A stretch of DNA of 64,000 bases from Embleya sp049739465. Lineage in GTDB: Bacteria; Actinomycetota; Actinomycetes; Streptomycetales; Streptomycetaceae. Below are positions 8,980 through 15,937 of the stretch, in pieces; within the stretch, counting starts at the first letter, position 1, and each line of letters starts with the position of its first letter. The position numbers and the translations under genes are program-made. The notes below the pieces were generated by a model, which was given only the letters and a program-made list of their open reading frames with translations, did no database searches and was not told where the DNA came from. The stretch spans positions 62,001-126,000 of the forward strand of contig NZ_JBMHHY010000032.1 of NCBI RefSeq assembly GCF_049739465.1, in the 5' to 3' direction.

Positions 8980-9503
8980 CCGTTCTCCTCGATCGCGGCC
9001 GGCTCGCGCCGGATCGCCGCGATCCCGTGGTAGGTACGGGACTTGACCGTCCCGCGCGGTATTCCCAGGGCGCGCGCGACGTCCGCGCCGCTGCGGTCGA
9101 GCAGATGCACCTGGGCGAGTGCCTCGCGGTGCGGCGGGGCGAGCGCGCGCAACGCGCCCACCAGTACACAACGATCCACCACCGTGGCCGCCGGATCGGG
9201 CACCGTCGGCAGGCCGACGAACTCGCTCGGATCGATGCCCACCGGCAGTGAGCGGTTGCGCCGTCGGGCGTCCACGGCCAGGTTGCGGGCCACCCGGAAC
9301 AACCACATCCGGATCGGCCGGCCGTCCCAGTCGAGCCGATCCGCCGCTTCCCAGGCCCGCAACAGGGTTTCCTGGACCACGTCTTCGACGGTGTGCAGAT
9401 CCGTGCCCAGGATCCCGCTCACGTATCTGCGCAGCGGCGCGCTCTCCGCCATCAGCAGGTCGATCCGCCGTTCGCATTCGGGGGTCTCCCGGCCAGGCGA
9501 CAC
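8976..9503 (-). CDS. ECF-type RNA polymerase sigma factor
   Basis: 175 residues from the GTG at 9503, preferred because GAGGAG lies nine bases upstream. An in-frame GTG at 9557 would add 18 residues but has no ribosome site. Region 2 is clear (residues about 40-100, with EDVVQETLLRAWEAADRLD and IRMWLFRVARNLAVD). Region 4 carries LAPPHREALAQVHLLDRSGADVARALGIPRGTVKSR. The protein directs RNA polymerase to its own promoter class. The stop overlaps the start of the membrane-protein gene, which precedes eccC, so this factor may control the secretion locus. No anti-sigma gene is obvious beside it. Confidence 0.9.
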   Translation of the reverse strand: MSPGRETPECERRIDLLMAESAPLRRYVSGILGTDLHTVEDVVQETLLRAWEAADRLDWDGRPIRMWLFRVARNLAVDARRRNRSLPVGIDPSEFVGLPTVPDPAATVVDRCVLVGALRALAPPHREALAQVHLLDRSGADVARALGIPRGTVKSRTYHGIAAIRREPAAIEENG

Positions 9504-9686
9504 GAAACACTGCTCCTCGGAAAGTTGGCCGGTGTCATTTCCACCGGTCAAGATCACGATAAGGAGCCGGAAATACCCGGGGCGGGACGGAATATGAACA
9601 GTCGGCGATCATCTGGCGGCCCTGCGGTGTCAGCACCTGTCCCGGGCCGTGGCGACGAAGTGGTGAATCCGCAAAGACGGTTCGGT

Positions 9687-10103
9687 TCAGCCAGCGGCGG
9701 GTTCGCGGCGGGCGTCGTCGTAGCGCTCGCGCGCTCGGTCCACCTCGGGGATGTGCTCCTCGGCCCAGGACTTGATGGCGCGCATCAGCGGCAACAGGCT
9801 TTCCCCCAGCGGGGTCAGCGCGTAGTCGACGCGGACCGGGACGGACGGGGTGACCGTGCGGGTGACCAGGCCGTCGCGTTCGAGGGTGCGCAGGGTCTGG
9901 GTGAGCATCTTCTGGCTCACCCCGGCGACCCGGCGGGACAGGTCGCTGTAGCGCTGCGGACCGTCGGCCAGCGCGTTGACGAGCAGGCTGACCCATTTGT
10001 CGCTCAGGCCGTCGAGCAGCCGGCGGGCCGGGCAGTCGGCCATGTACGCGTCGAACGCGGTGCGGGCCTGGGTACGGCGTTCGGCCGCGGTGCGAGTTGC
10101 CAT
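9687..10103 (-). CDS. HxlR-family transcriptional regulator
   Basis: 138 residues. The ATG at 10103 has GGAG just upstream. It has the single winged-helix HxlR domain, with the family Cys near the N-terminus (ADCPARRLLDGLSDKWVSLLV), the recognition helix YSDLSRRVAGVSQKMLTQTLR, and the wing VRVDYALTPLGESLLPLM. HxlR proteins are redox- or aldehyde-responsive regulators, often of an adjacent oxidoreductase. Here the divergent neighbour is a quinone-oxidoreductase-like gene 127 bases away, so it is the likely target. Confidence 0.93.
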   Translation of the reverse strand: MATRTAAERRTQARTAFDAYMADCPARRLLDGLSDKWVSLLVNALADGPQRYSDLSRRVAGVSQKMLTQTLRTLERDGLVTRTVTPSVPVRVDYALTPLGESLLPLMRAIKSWAEEHIPEVDRARERYDDARREPAAG

Positions 10104-10153
10104 GGCTCTCCTTCGGGTCCGATACACACTCCGGGGTACGTACTTACCAAGAG

Positions 10154-10164
10154 AGAGTAACTCT
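10154..10164. promoter_or_regulatory. Candidate HxlR operator between divergent genes
   Basis: AGAGTAACTCT is a perfect 5-1-5 inverted repeat in the 126-bp gap between the HxlR gene and the oxidoreductase gene. It lies in a noticeably AT-richer patch (10138-10170). HxlR proteins bind such short dyads. The assignment is by position only. Confidence 0.45.
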
Positions 10165-10229
10165 TCGTAGGTTGGCGGTCGAGGGGCCGGAGCGCCGGCC
10201 TGCGGATACGAAAGTGTGGGAGTGGTGTC

Positions 10230-11159
10230 ATGCGTGCGGTGATCGCCCGAGCGGGGTCGTCGGTGATCGAGGTGGTGACCGCGGCCGACCGCGAGCCGGG
10301 GCCGGGGCAACTGCGGATCCGGGTCGCGGCGGCGACGGTGAATCCGGTGGATCTGCTGGTGGCCGGCGGTGGGCCGGTGCGGTTCGGACTGGTGGGCGCC
10401 CGCGAGGTGTTCGGCCTGGGGTGGGACGTCGCGGGCGAGGTGGCCGGGGTCGGCGCGGGGGTCGTCGGGTTCGCGGTCGGCGACGCGGTGCTCGGGCTGC
10501 GCGACCGGTTGGACGTACGCACCGGTGCGCTGGCCGAGTTCGTGGTCCTGGACGCGGACGCGGTGGCGCCGCGGCCGGCCGGCCTGGACCCGGTCGCGGC
10601 GGCGACGATCCCGCTGAACGCGCTGACGGCACGTCAGGGGCTGGACCTGGTGGGGTTGTCGGCGGGGTCGACGCTGGTGGTGACCGGGGCGGCGGGGGCG
10701 GTCGGGGCGTACGCGGTCGAACTCGCGGCGGCAGCGGGGGTCCGGGTGGCCGCCGTCGCGGGTGAAGCGGACGAGGCGCTGCTTCGCGACCTGGGCGCGC
10801 GGTGGTTCGTACCGCGTGGCGCGGATCTGGCGGACCGGATCCGCGAGGAGATCCCGGGCGGCGCGGATGCCGCCTTCGACACGGCGATGCTCGGCCCCGA
10901 CGCCCTGGACGCGGTCCGCGGCGGCGGCGACTTCGTGGCGGTCAACGCCGGCGCGGCGCCCCCCGGCCTGCGCGGCATCCGGGTACAACACGTCTGGGTC
11001 CGCGCGAACGGCCCCCAACTGGCCGAACTCGCCGAACTGGCCGCAACGGGCGAGCTGACCCTACGAGTCGCCGAAACACACCCGTTGTCCGCCGCCGGCC
11101 GGGCCTTCGCCCGAGCGGAGGCGGGCGGACTCCGCGGCCGAGTGGTGCTGGTCCCGTAG
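10230..11159 (+). CDS. NADP-dependent quinone oxidoreductase-like protein (zinc-independent MDR family)
   Basis: 309 residues. It has a GroES-like N-terminal half with the medium-chain dehydrogenase signature (TVNPVDLLV, GWDVAGEVAGVGAGVVGFAVGD). The Rossmann half carries the nucleotide-binding motif VVTGAAGAVGAYAVELA. The Cys/His ligands of zinc alcohol dehydrogenases are absent, as in the QOR subfamily. It likely reduces quinones or enones with NADPH. Divergent transcription from an HxlR gene is a common arrangement for this family and suggests induction by electrophiles or quinones. A strong stem-loop follows the gene. Confidence 0.88.
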   Translation: MRAVIARAGSSVIEVVTAADREPGPGQLRIRVAAATVNPVDLLVAGGGPVRFGLVGAREVFGLGWDVAGEVAGVGAGVVGFAVGDAVLGLRDRLDVRTGALAEFVVLDADAVAPRPAGLDPVAAATIPLNALTARQGLDLVGLSAGSTLVVTGAAGAVGAYAVELAAAAGVRVAAVAGEADEALLRDLGARWFVPRGADLADRIREEIPGGADAAFDTAMLGPDALDAVRGGGDFVAVNAGAAPPGLRGIRVQHVWVRANGPQLAELAELAATGELTLRVAETHPLSAAGRAFARAEAGGLRGRVVLVP

Positions 11160-11227
11160 GGCGCGTCGGGTTGCTCGTCGGGGCTTGGAGACACGCCCTG
11201 GGCCCGCCCCGGATCGGGAAAGGCAAC

Positions 11228-11260
11228 GGGCGCCTCGGCCGACGGTTCGGCGAGGCGCCC
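11228..11260. terminator. Bidirectional hairpin terminator
   Basis: GGGCGCCTCGGCCGA (11228-11242) pairs with TCGGCGAGGCGCCC (11247-11260) with one bulged base and a four-base loop. It lies between the convergent oxidoreductase and DUF2127 genes. Confidence 0.8.
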
Positions 11261-11276
11261 GGAGTGGCGTGGGGGG

Positions 11277-12095
11277 TCAGGGGGTGCGGGCGTGCGGGGG
11301 CCGCGGGGCGTGGACCTGCTCCTCCCAGGGCTGGCGTGGGGGGCCGGCGTGGATGGCCTCGTCGATTTCGAGCAGGGATTCGCTGTGGCGTTCGCGCTCG
11401 AATGCCTCCGCGCCGCCGCGGACGCCGAACAGGCGCTTGGCGACGATGATGTAGACCACCGCGAGGATGTTCAGGGCGAGCGTGACCACCTTGAACGGGC
11501 TCACGTGCTCGCGCATTTCGTAGCCCTCGAGCGGCAGGAACGCCGCGGTGGCGACCACCGTCAGGTATTCCGCCCAGCGCTTGAGCAGCCACAACCCGAC
11601 CGCCTCGACGATCTCGATGATCGCGTAGGCGACCATCCCGATCGCGACCCAGATCAGCGTCGAGCGCTTGTAGTCGAACGTCTTGCGGATCGAGTCCACG
11701 ATCGGCGAGTGTTCGAGGTCGTAGTGGAAGTGGTCGGCCGCCGGCTTGAACGCGGACAGGTCGTCCTCGAACAACCGCCGCATCGAGTCCTGCGAGTTGC
11801 TGAACCGCCAGACCGCGTATGCGACCAGCAGGATCAGCACGCCGCGCGCGGCCCGCTCGATGGACAGGAAGCGCAGGATCAATACGTCGCGCAACGCGCG
11901 ACCGCGCATTACCGTCGGTGCGTCGCCGGCCGGGCCGCGGCCCTTGACCTCGCCGAGCACATAGTCGCCGCAGCGGAGGCAGCGCCACGCCTCGCCGACC
12001 GGCGTGGTCGCGTGCAGCCGGTCACGCAACGCGGGTTCGTCGGGGGCGTACGTCTCATGTCCGCGCCGAGCGCAGGTCCGTCGATTCCAGTCCAC
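11277..12095 (-). CDS. DUF2127 membrane protein
   Basis: 272 residues from a GTG at 12095. The N-terminus MDWNRRTCARRGHETYAPDE and the CLRCGD pair look like a small metal-binding knuckle (C/H...CxxC). Four hydrophobic helices follow (about residues 82-100, 148-168, 182-195 and 203-222). The C-terminus is charged and cytoplasmic. This matches the DUF2127 family of integral membrane proteins, whose function is unknown. The gene is monocistronic, convergent with the upstream oxidoreductase gene. Confidence 0.8.
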   Translation of the reverse strand: MDWNRRTCARRGHETYAPDEPALRDRLHATTPVGEAWRCLRCGDYVLGEVKGRGPAGDAPTVMRGRALRDVLILRFLSIERAARGVLILLVAYAVWRFSNSQDSMRRLFEDDLSAFKPAADHFHYDLEHSPIVDSIRKTFDYKRSTLIWVAIGMVAYAIIEIVEAVGLWLLKRWAEYLTVVATAAFLPLEGYEMREHVSPFKVVTLALNILAVVYIIVAKRLFGVRGGAEAFERERHSESLLEIDEAIHAGPPRQPWEEQVHAPRPPHARTP

Positions 12096-12197
12096 GCCGA
12101 GAAGTTACGGCTCGCGGGTGTTGCTACGTCCAGGATTTCACCGGGTTACTACCAAGGATTGGTCATGGAAGCGTGAAATGACGGCGCGCGACCCGCG

Positions 12198-12815
12198 TCA
12201 CCGCGCGCCGTTGCCGGCCAGGACGGTGTCCAGAAAAGCCGCCCACTGGCGGATGATCGCCCGCCGGCGGGTCACGTCCTCGGCGAGCAGATCGCTGATG
12301 CCCAGCCCGCGGGCCATGTCCAGGGTCGCGGCCATCGCCCCCGGCACCCCGGGCAGGTCGACGTCGGCGTCGAACAGGTCCACCGCCATGTCGTACAGCG
12401 CGGCCTTGATCCGGTGATCCACCGGATCGACCTCGGCGCGCAGTGTGTCGTCCTCCACGGCGGCCAACCACAGGCTGAGCGCGGCGCGGTAGAGCTTGCT
12501 GTGGAACATCGTCACCAGCGCGTCGACCACCGCCTCGGTGTGCTCGGGGCCGGGCGGGATCCGGGCGCTGTCCAACCGGGTGCGGGCGAACAGTTCCCCG
12601 GCCATGTGGTCGATCGCGGCCGTGAACAGGTCCTCGCGGGTGGGGAAATGGTGCTGCACGGCACCTCGGGACACGCCCGCGCGTTCGGCCACCACGGTCA
12701 CGGTGCCGGCGACCCACCCCACCTCGGCGAGCACTTCGACCGCGGTGTCCAGGAGTTTGAGGCGCGTGGCCCGACTGCGATGCTGGCGCGGTTCGCGTAC
12801 TGGTGCGCTGGTCAC
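12198..12815 (-). CDS. TetR-family regulator of the thiolase/SDR genes
   Basis: 205 residues from the GTG at 12815. An ATG at 12857 is also possible and would add 14 residues. The TetR DNA-binding domain spans residues about 10-60 (ATRLKLLDTAVEVLAEVGW, then the recognition helix VSRGAVQHHFPTREDLF). The C-terminal ligand domain is helical and typical. It is divergent from the thiolase operon, and an operator-like palindrome overlaps the thiolase promoter. This suggests repression lifted by an acyl-CoA-type ligand. Confidence 0.9.
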   Translation of the reverse strand: MTSAPVREPRQHRSRATRLKLLDTAVEVLAEVGWVAGTVTVVAERAGVSRGAVQHHFPTREDLFTAAIDHMAGELFARTRLDSARIPPGPEHTEAVVDALVTMFHSKLYRAALSLWLAAVEDDTLRAEVDPVDHRIKAALYDMAVDLFDADVDLPGVPGAMAATLDMARGLGISDLLAEDVTRRRAIIRQWAAFLDTVLAGNGAR

Positions 12816-12918
12816 GGGTGTCAGCCTAGCCCGACGAACGCCACGCACCCGCGCCATGTGTGGCGAAGTGCTCCGTCCGGGGACGAACATGCACCCGAGT
12901 GCGCGGCGCCGTCGATGC

Positions 12919-12947
12919 TTGACACCGATGGGCCCGGAGGGTCGAAT
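12919..12947 (+). promoter_or_regulatory. Promoter of the thiolase operon
   Basis: TTGACA (12919-12924), a 17-base spacer and TCGAAT (12942-12947) form a good sigma-70/HrdB-type promoter. The expected start is about 12954, inside the adjacent palindrome. Confidence 0.65.
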
Positions 12948-12951
12948 GTCT

Positions 12952-12969
12952 TTAGCGAACGTTCAGTAA
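12952..12969. promoter_or_regulatory. TetR operator overlapping the thiolase promoter start site
   Basis: The halves TTAGCGAAC and GTTCAGTAA form an 18-bp dyad with 7 of 9 pairs matching and a perfect GAACGTTC core. Dyads with this core are typical of TetR regulators of acyl-CoA metabolism. Its place at the predicted +1 fits steric repression. Confidence 0.65.
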
Positions 12970-13082
12970 CCTTGCCGGAGCCCTGCCGGTGGGACGGTCC
13001 CGGAAGTCGCGGGGCGGGGGCGCGGTGGGCGCGGTGTGCCGGTTCCGCCGGCCTTCGCGGCACTCGAAGGAGACGAAACCCA

Positions 13083-14261
13083 ATGACCACAGCCGTCGTC
13101 GTGGACGCCGTACGCACCGCCTCCGGCAAGGGCAAGCCGGGCGGCGCGCTGTCCGCCACCCACCCGGTCGACCTGCTCGCCCACACGCTGCGCGCCCTGG
13201 TCGAGCGCAACGGGCTGGATCCGGCCCTGGTCGAGGACGTGATCGCGGGTTGCGTGGGGCAGGCCGGCGACCAGTCGCTCAACATCGCGCGCAACGCGGT
13301 ACTGGCCGCCGGATTCCCGGAGAGCGTGCCGGCGACGACGGTGGACCGGCAGTGCGGATCCAGCCAGCAGGCCACGCACTTCGCCGCGCAGGGGGTGATC
13401 GCCGGCGCGTACGACATCGTGATCTCGGCCGGCGTCGAGTCGATGAGCCGGGTGCCGATGGGCTTCGCGTCGAGGGGCGGGAACCCGTTCGGCGAACTCC
13501 TGGGCAAGCGTTACCCCGAGGGGTTGATCCCGCAGGGCTATTCGGCCGAGTTGATCGCGGCCCGGTGGCACCTGGACCGGGAGACGCTCGACCGGTTCTC
13601 CGCCCGCTCGCACCGACTCGCCGCGGCGGCCGCGGCGGCGGGCGCCTTCGATCGGGAGATCGTGCCGATCGTGGTGGAGGGCGGCGAACACCGGGTGGAC
13701 GAGACGGTACGGCCGACCACCTCGGAGGAGGGACTGGCCGGGCTCAAGCCCGCGTTCGTCGACGAGGGCATGGGCGCGCGCTTCCCGGAGATCGACTGGC
13801 GGATCACGCCGGGCAACTCGTCGCCGCTCACCGATGGCGCGTCCGCCGCGCTGATCATGAGCGAGGAGCGGGCGAACGCGCTCGGGCTGACCCCGCGGGC
13901 CCGGTTCCACGCGTTCGCGGTCACCGGCGACGACCCGCTGCTGATGCTGACCGGGATCATCCCGGCCACCCGCAAGGTGCTCGAGCGGGGCGGGCTGACG
14001 ATCGACGACATCGACGCGTTCGAGGTCAACGAGGCATTCGCGCCGGTGCCGTTGGCCTGGGCGGCGGAGCTGGGCGCGGACCCGGAGAAGGTGAACCGGC
14101 GGGGTGGGGCGATCGCGATCGGGCACCCGTTGGGGGCATCGGGCGGGCGGTTGTTGAGCACGCTGCTCGGCGTGCTGGAGTCCACCGGTGGGCGGTACGG
14201 GTTGCAGACGATGTGCGAGGGCGGCGGGATGGCCAATGCGATGATCATCGAACGCCTTTGA
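13083..14261 (+). CDS. Acetyl-CoA C-acyltransferase (thiolase)
   Basis: 392 residues. The ATG at 13083 follows AAGGAGA. All thiolase landmarks are present: nucleophilic Cys91 in DRQCGSSQQA, His348 in AIGHPLGASGG and the second Cys378 in MCEGGGMANA, plus NEAFAPVPLAW. The protein condenses or cleaves 3-ketoacyl-CoA in fatty-acid or steroid side-chain beta-oxidation. The following SDR gene, 58 bases downstream, is the matching 3-hydroxyacyl-CoA dehydrogenase type, so the pair could carry out the last two steps of beta-oxidation. Expression is probably controlled by the divergent TetR. Confidence 0.95.
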   Translation: MTTAVVVDAVRTASGKGKPGGALSATHPVDLLAHTLRALVERNGLDPALVEDVIAGCVGQAGDQSLNIARNAVLAAGFPESVPATTVDRQCGSSQQATHFAAQGVIAGAYDIVISAGVESMSRVPMGFASRGGNPFGELLGKRYPEGLIPQGYSAELIAARWHLDRETLDRFSARSHRLAAAAAAAGAFDREIVPIVVEGGEHRVDETVRPTTSEEGLAGLKPAFVDEGMGARFPEIDWRITPGNSSPLTDGASAALIMSEERANALGLTPRARFHAFAVTGDDPLLMLTGIIPATRKVLERGGLTIDDIDAFEVNEAFAPVPLAWAAELGADPEKVNRRGGAIAIGHPLGASGGRLLSTLLGVLESTGGRYGLQTMCEGGGMANAMIIERL

Positions 14262-14319
14262 GTTCTTTGTGGTTCCTTTCTGGTTCCGACTCGGATCGAT
14301 TCAGTACGGAGAGATGTAG

Positions 14320-15081
14320 ATGCGCATCGACGGCACCACCGCCCTGGTCACGGGCGGGGCGTCGGGCCTGGGCCTGGCCACCGCCGAACTGCTCGTAGCG
14401 AAGGGCGCCTCGGTCGTGCTCTTCGACCTGCCCTCGTCAGCCGGCAAGGAGGTGGCCGAACGGCTGGGCGAGCGGGCCGTGTTCGTGGCCGGTGACGTCA
14501 CCCGCGAGGACGAGGTCCGGGCGGCGGTGGACGCGGCGGACGCGAACGGGACGCTGGCGATCACGGTGAACTGCGCGGGTGTCGCAAACGCGGCGCGCAC
14601 GGTGGGGCGCAAGGGCGTCTTTCCGCTGGACGTGTTCACGCGCGTGGTCAACATCAACCTGATCGGCACGTTCAACGTGTTGCGGCTGGCCGCGGAGCGG
14701 ATGGTCGGGCACGAGCCGGTGGACGGGGAACGCGGCGTGATCGTGAACACCGCCTCCGTGGCGGCGTTCGACGGGCAGATCGGGCAGGCGGCGTACAGCG
14801 CGTCCAAGGGCGGGATCGCGGCGATGACGCTGCCGGTCGCGCGGGACCTGGCCGGGATGGCGGTGCGGGTGATGACGATCGCGCCCGGGTTGTTCGAGAC
14901 GCCGCTGCTGGGGTCGTTGCCGGAGGCCGCGCGTGCCTCGCTGGGAGCGCAGGTTCCTCATCCGAGTCGGTTGGGGCGGCCGGCGGAGTATGCGGCGTTG
15001 GTGGCGCACATCGTGGAGAACCAGATGCTCAACGGTGAGGTGATTCGGCTCGACGGCGCGATCAGGATGGCGCCGAAGTAG
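14320..15081 (+). CDS. SDR-family 3-hydroxyacyl-CoA dehydrogenase-like protein
   Basis: 253 residues. The ATG at 14320 has GGAGAG upstream. The cofactor motif TGGASGLG is at residues 11-18, NCAGV at 84-88, and the catalytic Ser146, Tyr159 and Lys163 (YSASK) are in place. The closest named group by pattern is 3-hydroxyacyl-CoA dehydrogenase type 2 (HSD10-like), including the QIGQAAYSASKGGI stretch. It is co-transcribed with the thiolase, which supports NAD-dependent oxidation of 3-hydroxyacyl-CoA. Confidence 0.92.
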   Translation: MRIDGTTALVTGGASGLGLATAELLVAKGASVVLFDLPSSAGKEVAERLGERAVFVAGDVTREDEVRAAVDAADANGTLAITVNCAGVANAARTVGRKGVFPLDVFTRVVNINLIGTFNVLRLAAERMVGHEPVDGERGVIVNTASVAAFDGQIGQAAYSASKGGIAAMTLPVARDLAGMAVRVMTIAPGLFETPLLGSLPEAARASLGAQVPHPSRLGRPAEYAALVAHIVENQMLNGEVIRLDGAIRMAPK

Positions 15082-15151
15082 GCCTCATTCGCCGGCCGGG
15101 CTCGGCCTCAAACGCCGGCCGGGCTGTTCGCCTCAAACGCCGGCCGGGCTG
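15081..15151. repeat. Three copies of a GCCGGCCGGGCT intergenic repeat
   Basis: GGCCTCA(TT/AA)CGCCGGCCGGGCT occurs at 15081-15102, 15104-15125 and 15130-15150, spaced 23-26 bases. CGCCGGCCGGGCT motifs like this are common dispersed 3'-flanking repeats in streptomycetes. The units are self-complementary and may terminate the convergent SDR and TetR genes. Confidence 0.75.
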
Positions 15152-15175
15152 AGGTTTGGTTCAGCCGCCGTGGGG

Positions 15176-15817
15176 TTACCCCTCGGCCGGGTTGTGGCCC
15201 ACCGTTGCCAGGGAGATTTTTACGTAGCGCATGGCGATTTGTCGCGGGGTCAACGGGCCTGTGGGGCGGTACCAGTTGGCTACCGCCTGGCAGCAGGTCA
15301 GGACTGCTCGGCCGGCGTCCACCGGGTATGGGGTGGTGAACTCGCCCAGTTTCACGCCGTCTCGGACGGCATCGTGCATCAGGGCTTCGAGTTCGTCGCG
15401 CATGGCCACGTAGCGGGCCCGGTTCTCCGGTTCCAGGCTGCGCATTTCGGTGTCCAGGAAAGCCAGCGGGGCGCGGTTGGCCATGTACAGGACGATGCAT
15501 TCGACCAGTGCGGCGAAGCGCGCGGTGGGGGTGTCGTCGGCTTCGGCGAGGGCGCCTCGGCAGCGGCCCAGGGCGGCGTTCATCGAGCCGATGAGGAGTT
15601 CGACCAGGAGCGCCTGCTTGTTCTGGTAGTGGTAGTAGAGGGCCGGGACGGTTACGCCTACGCGTCGGGCGATGTCGCGGACCGTCGTGCCGTGGTAGCC
15701 GTGCTCGTCGAACGCGGCGAGGGACGCGGCCAGGATCGGCGGCAGCAGCAGCGGTTCGTAGTCGCGCCAGTCGGTGTGACCGTCGACGCGCAGATCCGCC
15801 GCGAGTGGCTCCGCCAT
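15176..15817 (-). CDS. TetR-family regulator, KstR2-like
   Basis: 213 residues from the ATG at 15817, chosen for AGGAG nine bases upstream; an earlier ATG at 15859 is less likely. The DNA-binding domain is ILAASLAAFDEHGYHGTTVRDIARRVGVTVPALYYHYQNKQALL by residues, recognition helix VTVPALYYHY. The C-terminal half has TetR_C-like helices with MRSLEPENRARYVAMRDELE. The pattern resembles TetR repressors of acyl-CoA dehydrogenase and cholesterol-ring genes. It is convergent with the thiolase/SDR pair and probably acts on itself or on genes elsewhere, as only its own upstream region has a palindrome. Confidence 0.88.
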   Translation of the reverse strand: MAEPLAADLRVDGHTDWRDYEPLLLPPILAASLAAFDEHGYHGTTVRDIARRVGVTVPALYYHYQNKQALLVELLIGSMNAALGRCRGALAEADDTPTARFAALVECIVLYMANRAPLAFLDTEMRSLEPENRARYVAMRDELEALMHDAVRDGVKLGEFTTPYPVDAGRAVLTCCQAVANWYRPTGPLTPRQIAMRYVKISLATVGHNPAEG

Positions 15818-15868
15818 AGGATCCGGCTCCTGATTCCGCGGATGGGTATGTGTCGGCATCCGAATTGT

Positions 15869-15878
15869 AACGATCGTT
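15869..15878. promoter_or_regulatory. Palindrome upstream of the TetR gene
   Basis: AACGATCGTT, a perfect 10-bp palindrome, is about 52 bases before the TetR start in an AT-richer stretch. It is a plausible autoregulatory operator. Confidence 0.45.
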
Positions 15879-15937
15879 CGTTCGGGATCCGACGGCCGCG
15901 GCCGACCCGAGCACGGTGGTCGGGTCGGCCGCTGCGC

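Noticed and set aside
10230..11159. Zinc alcohol dehydrogenase
   Set aside because: The zinc ligands are absent; it fits the quinone oxidoreductase subfamily.
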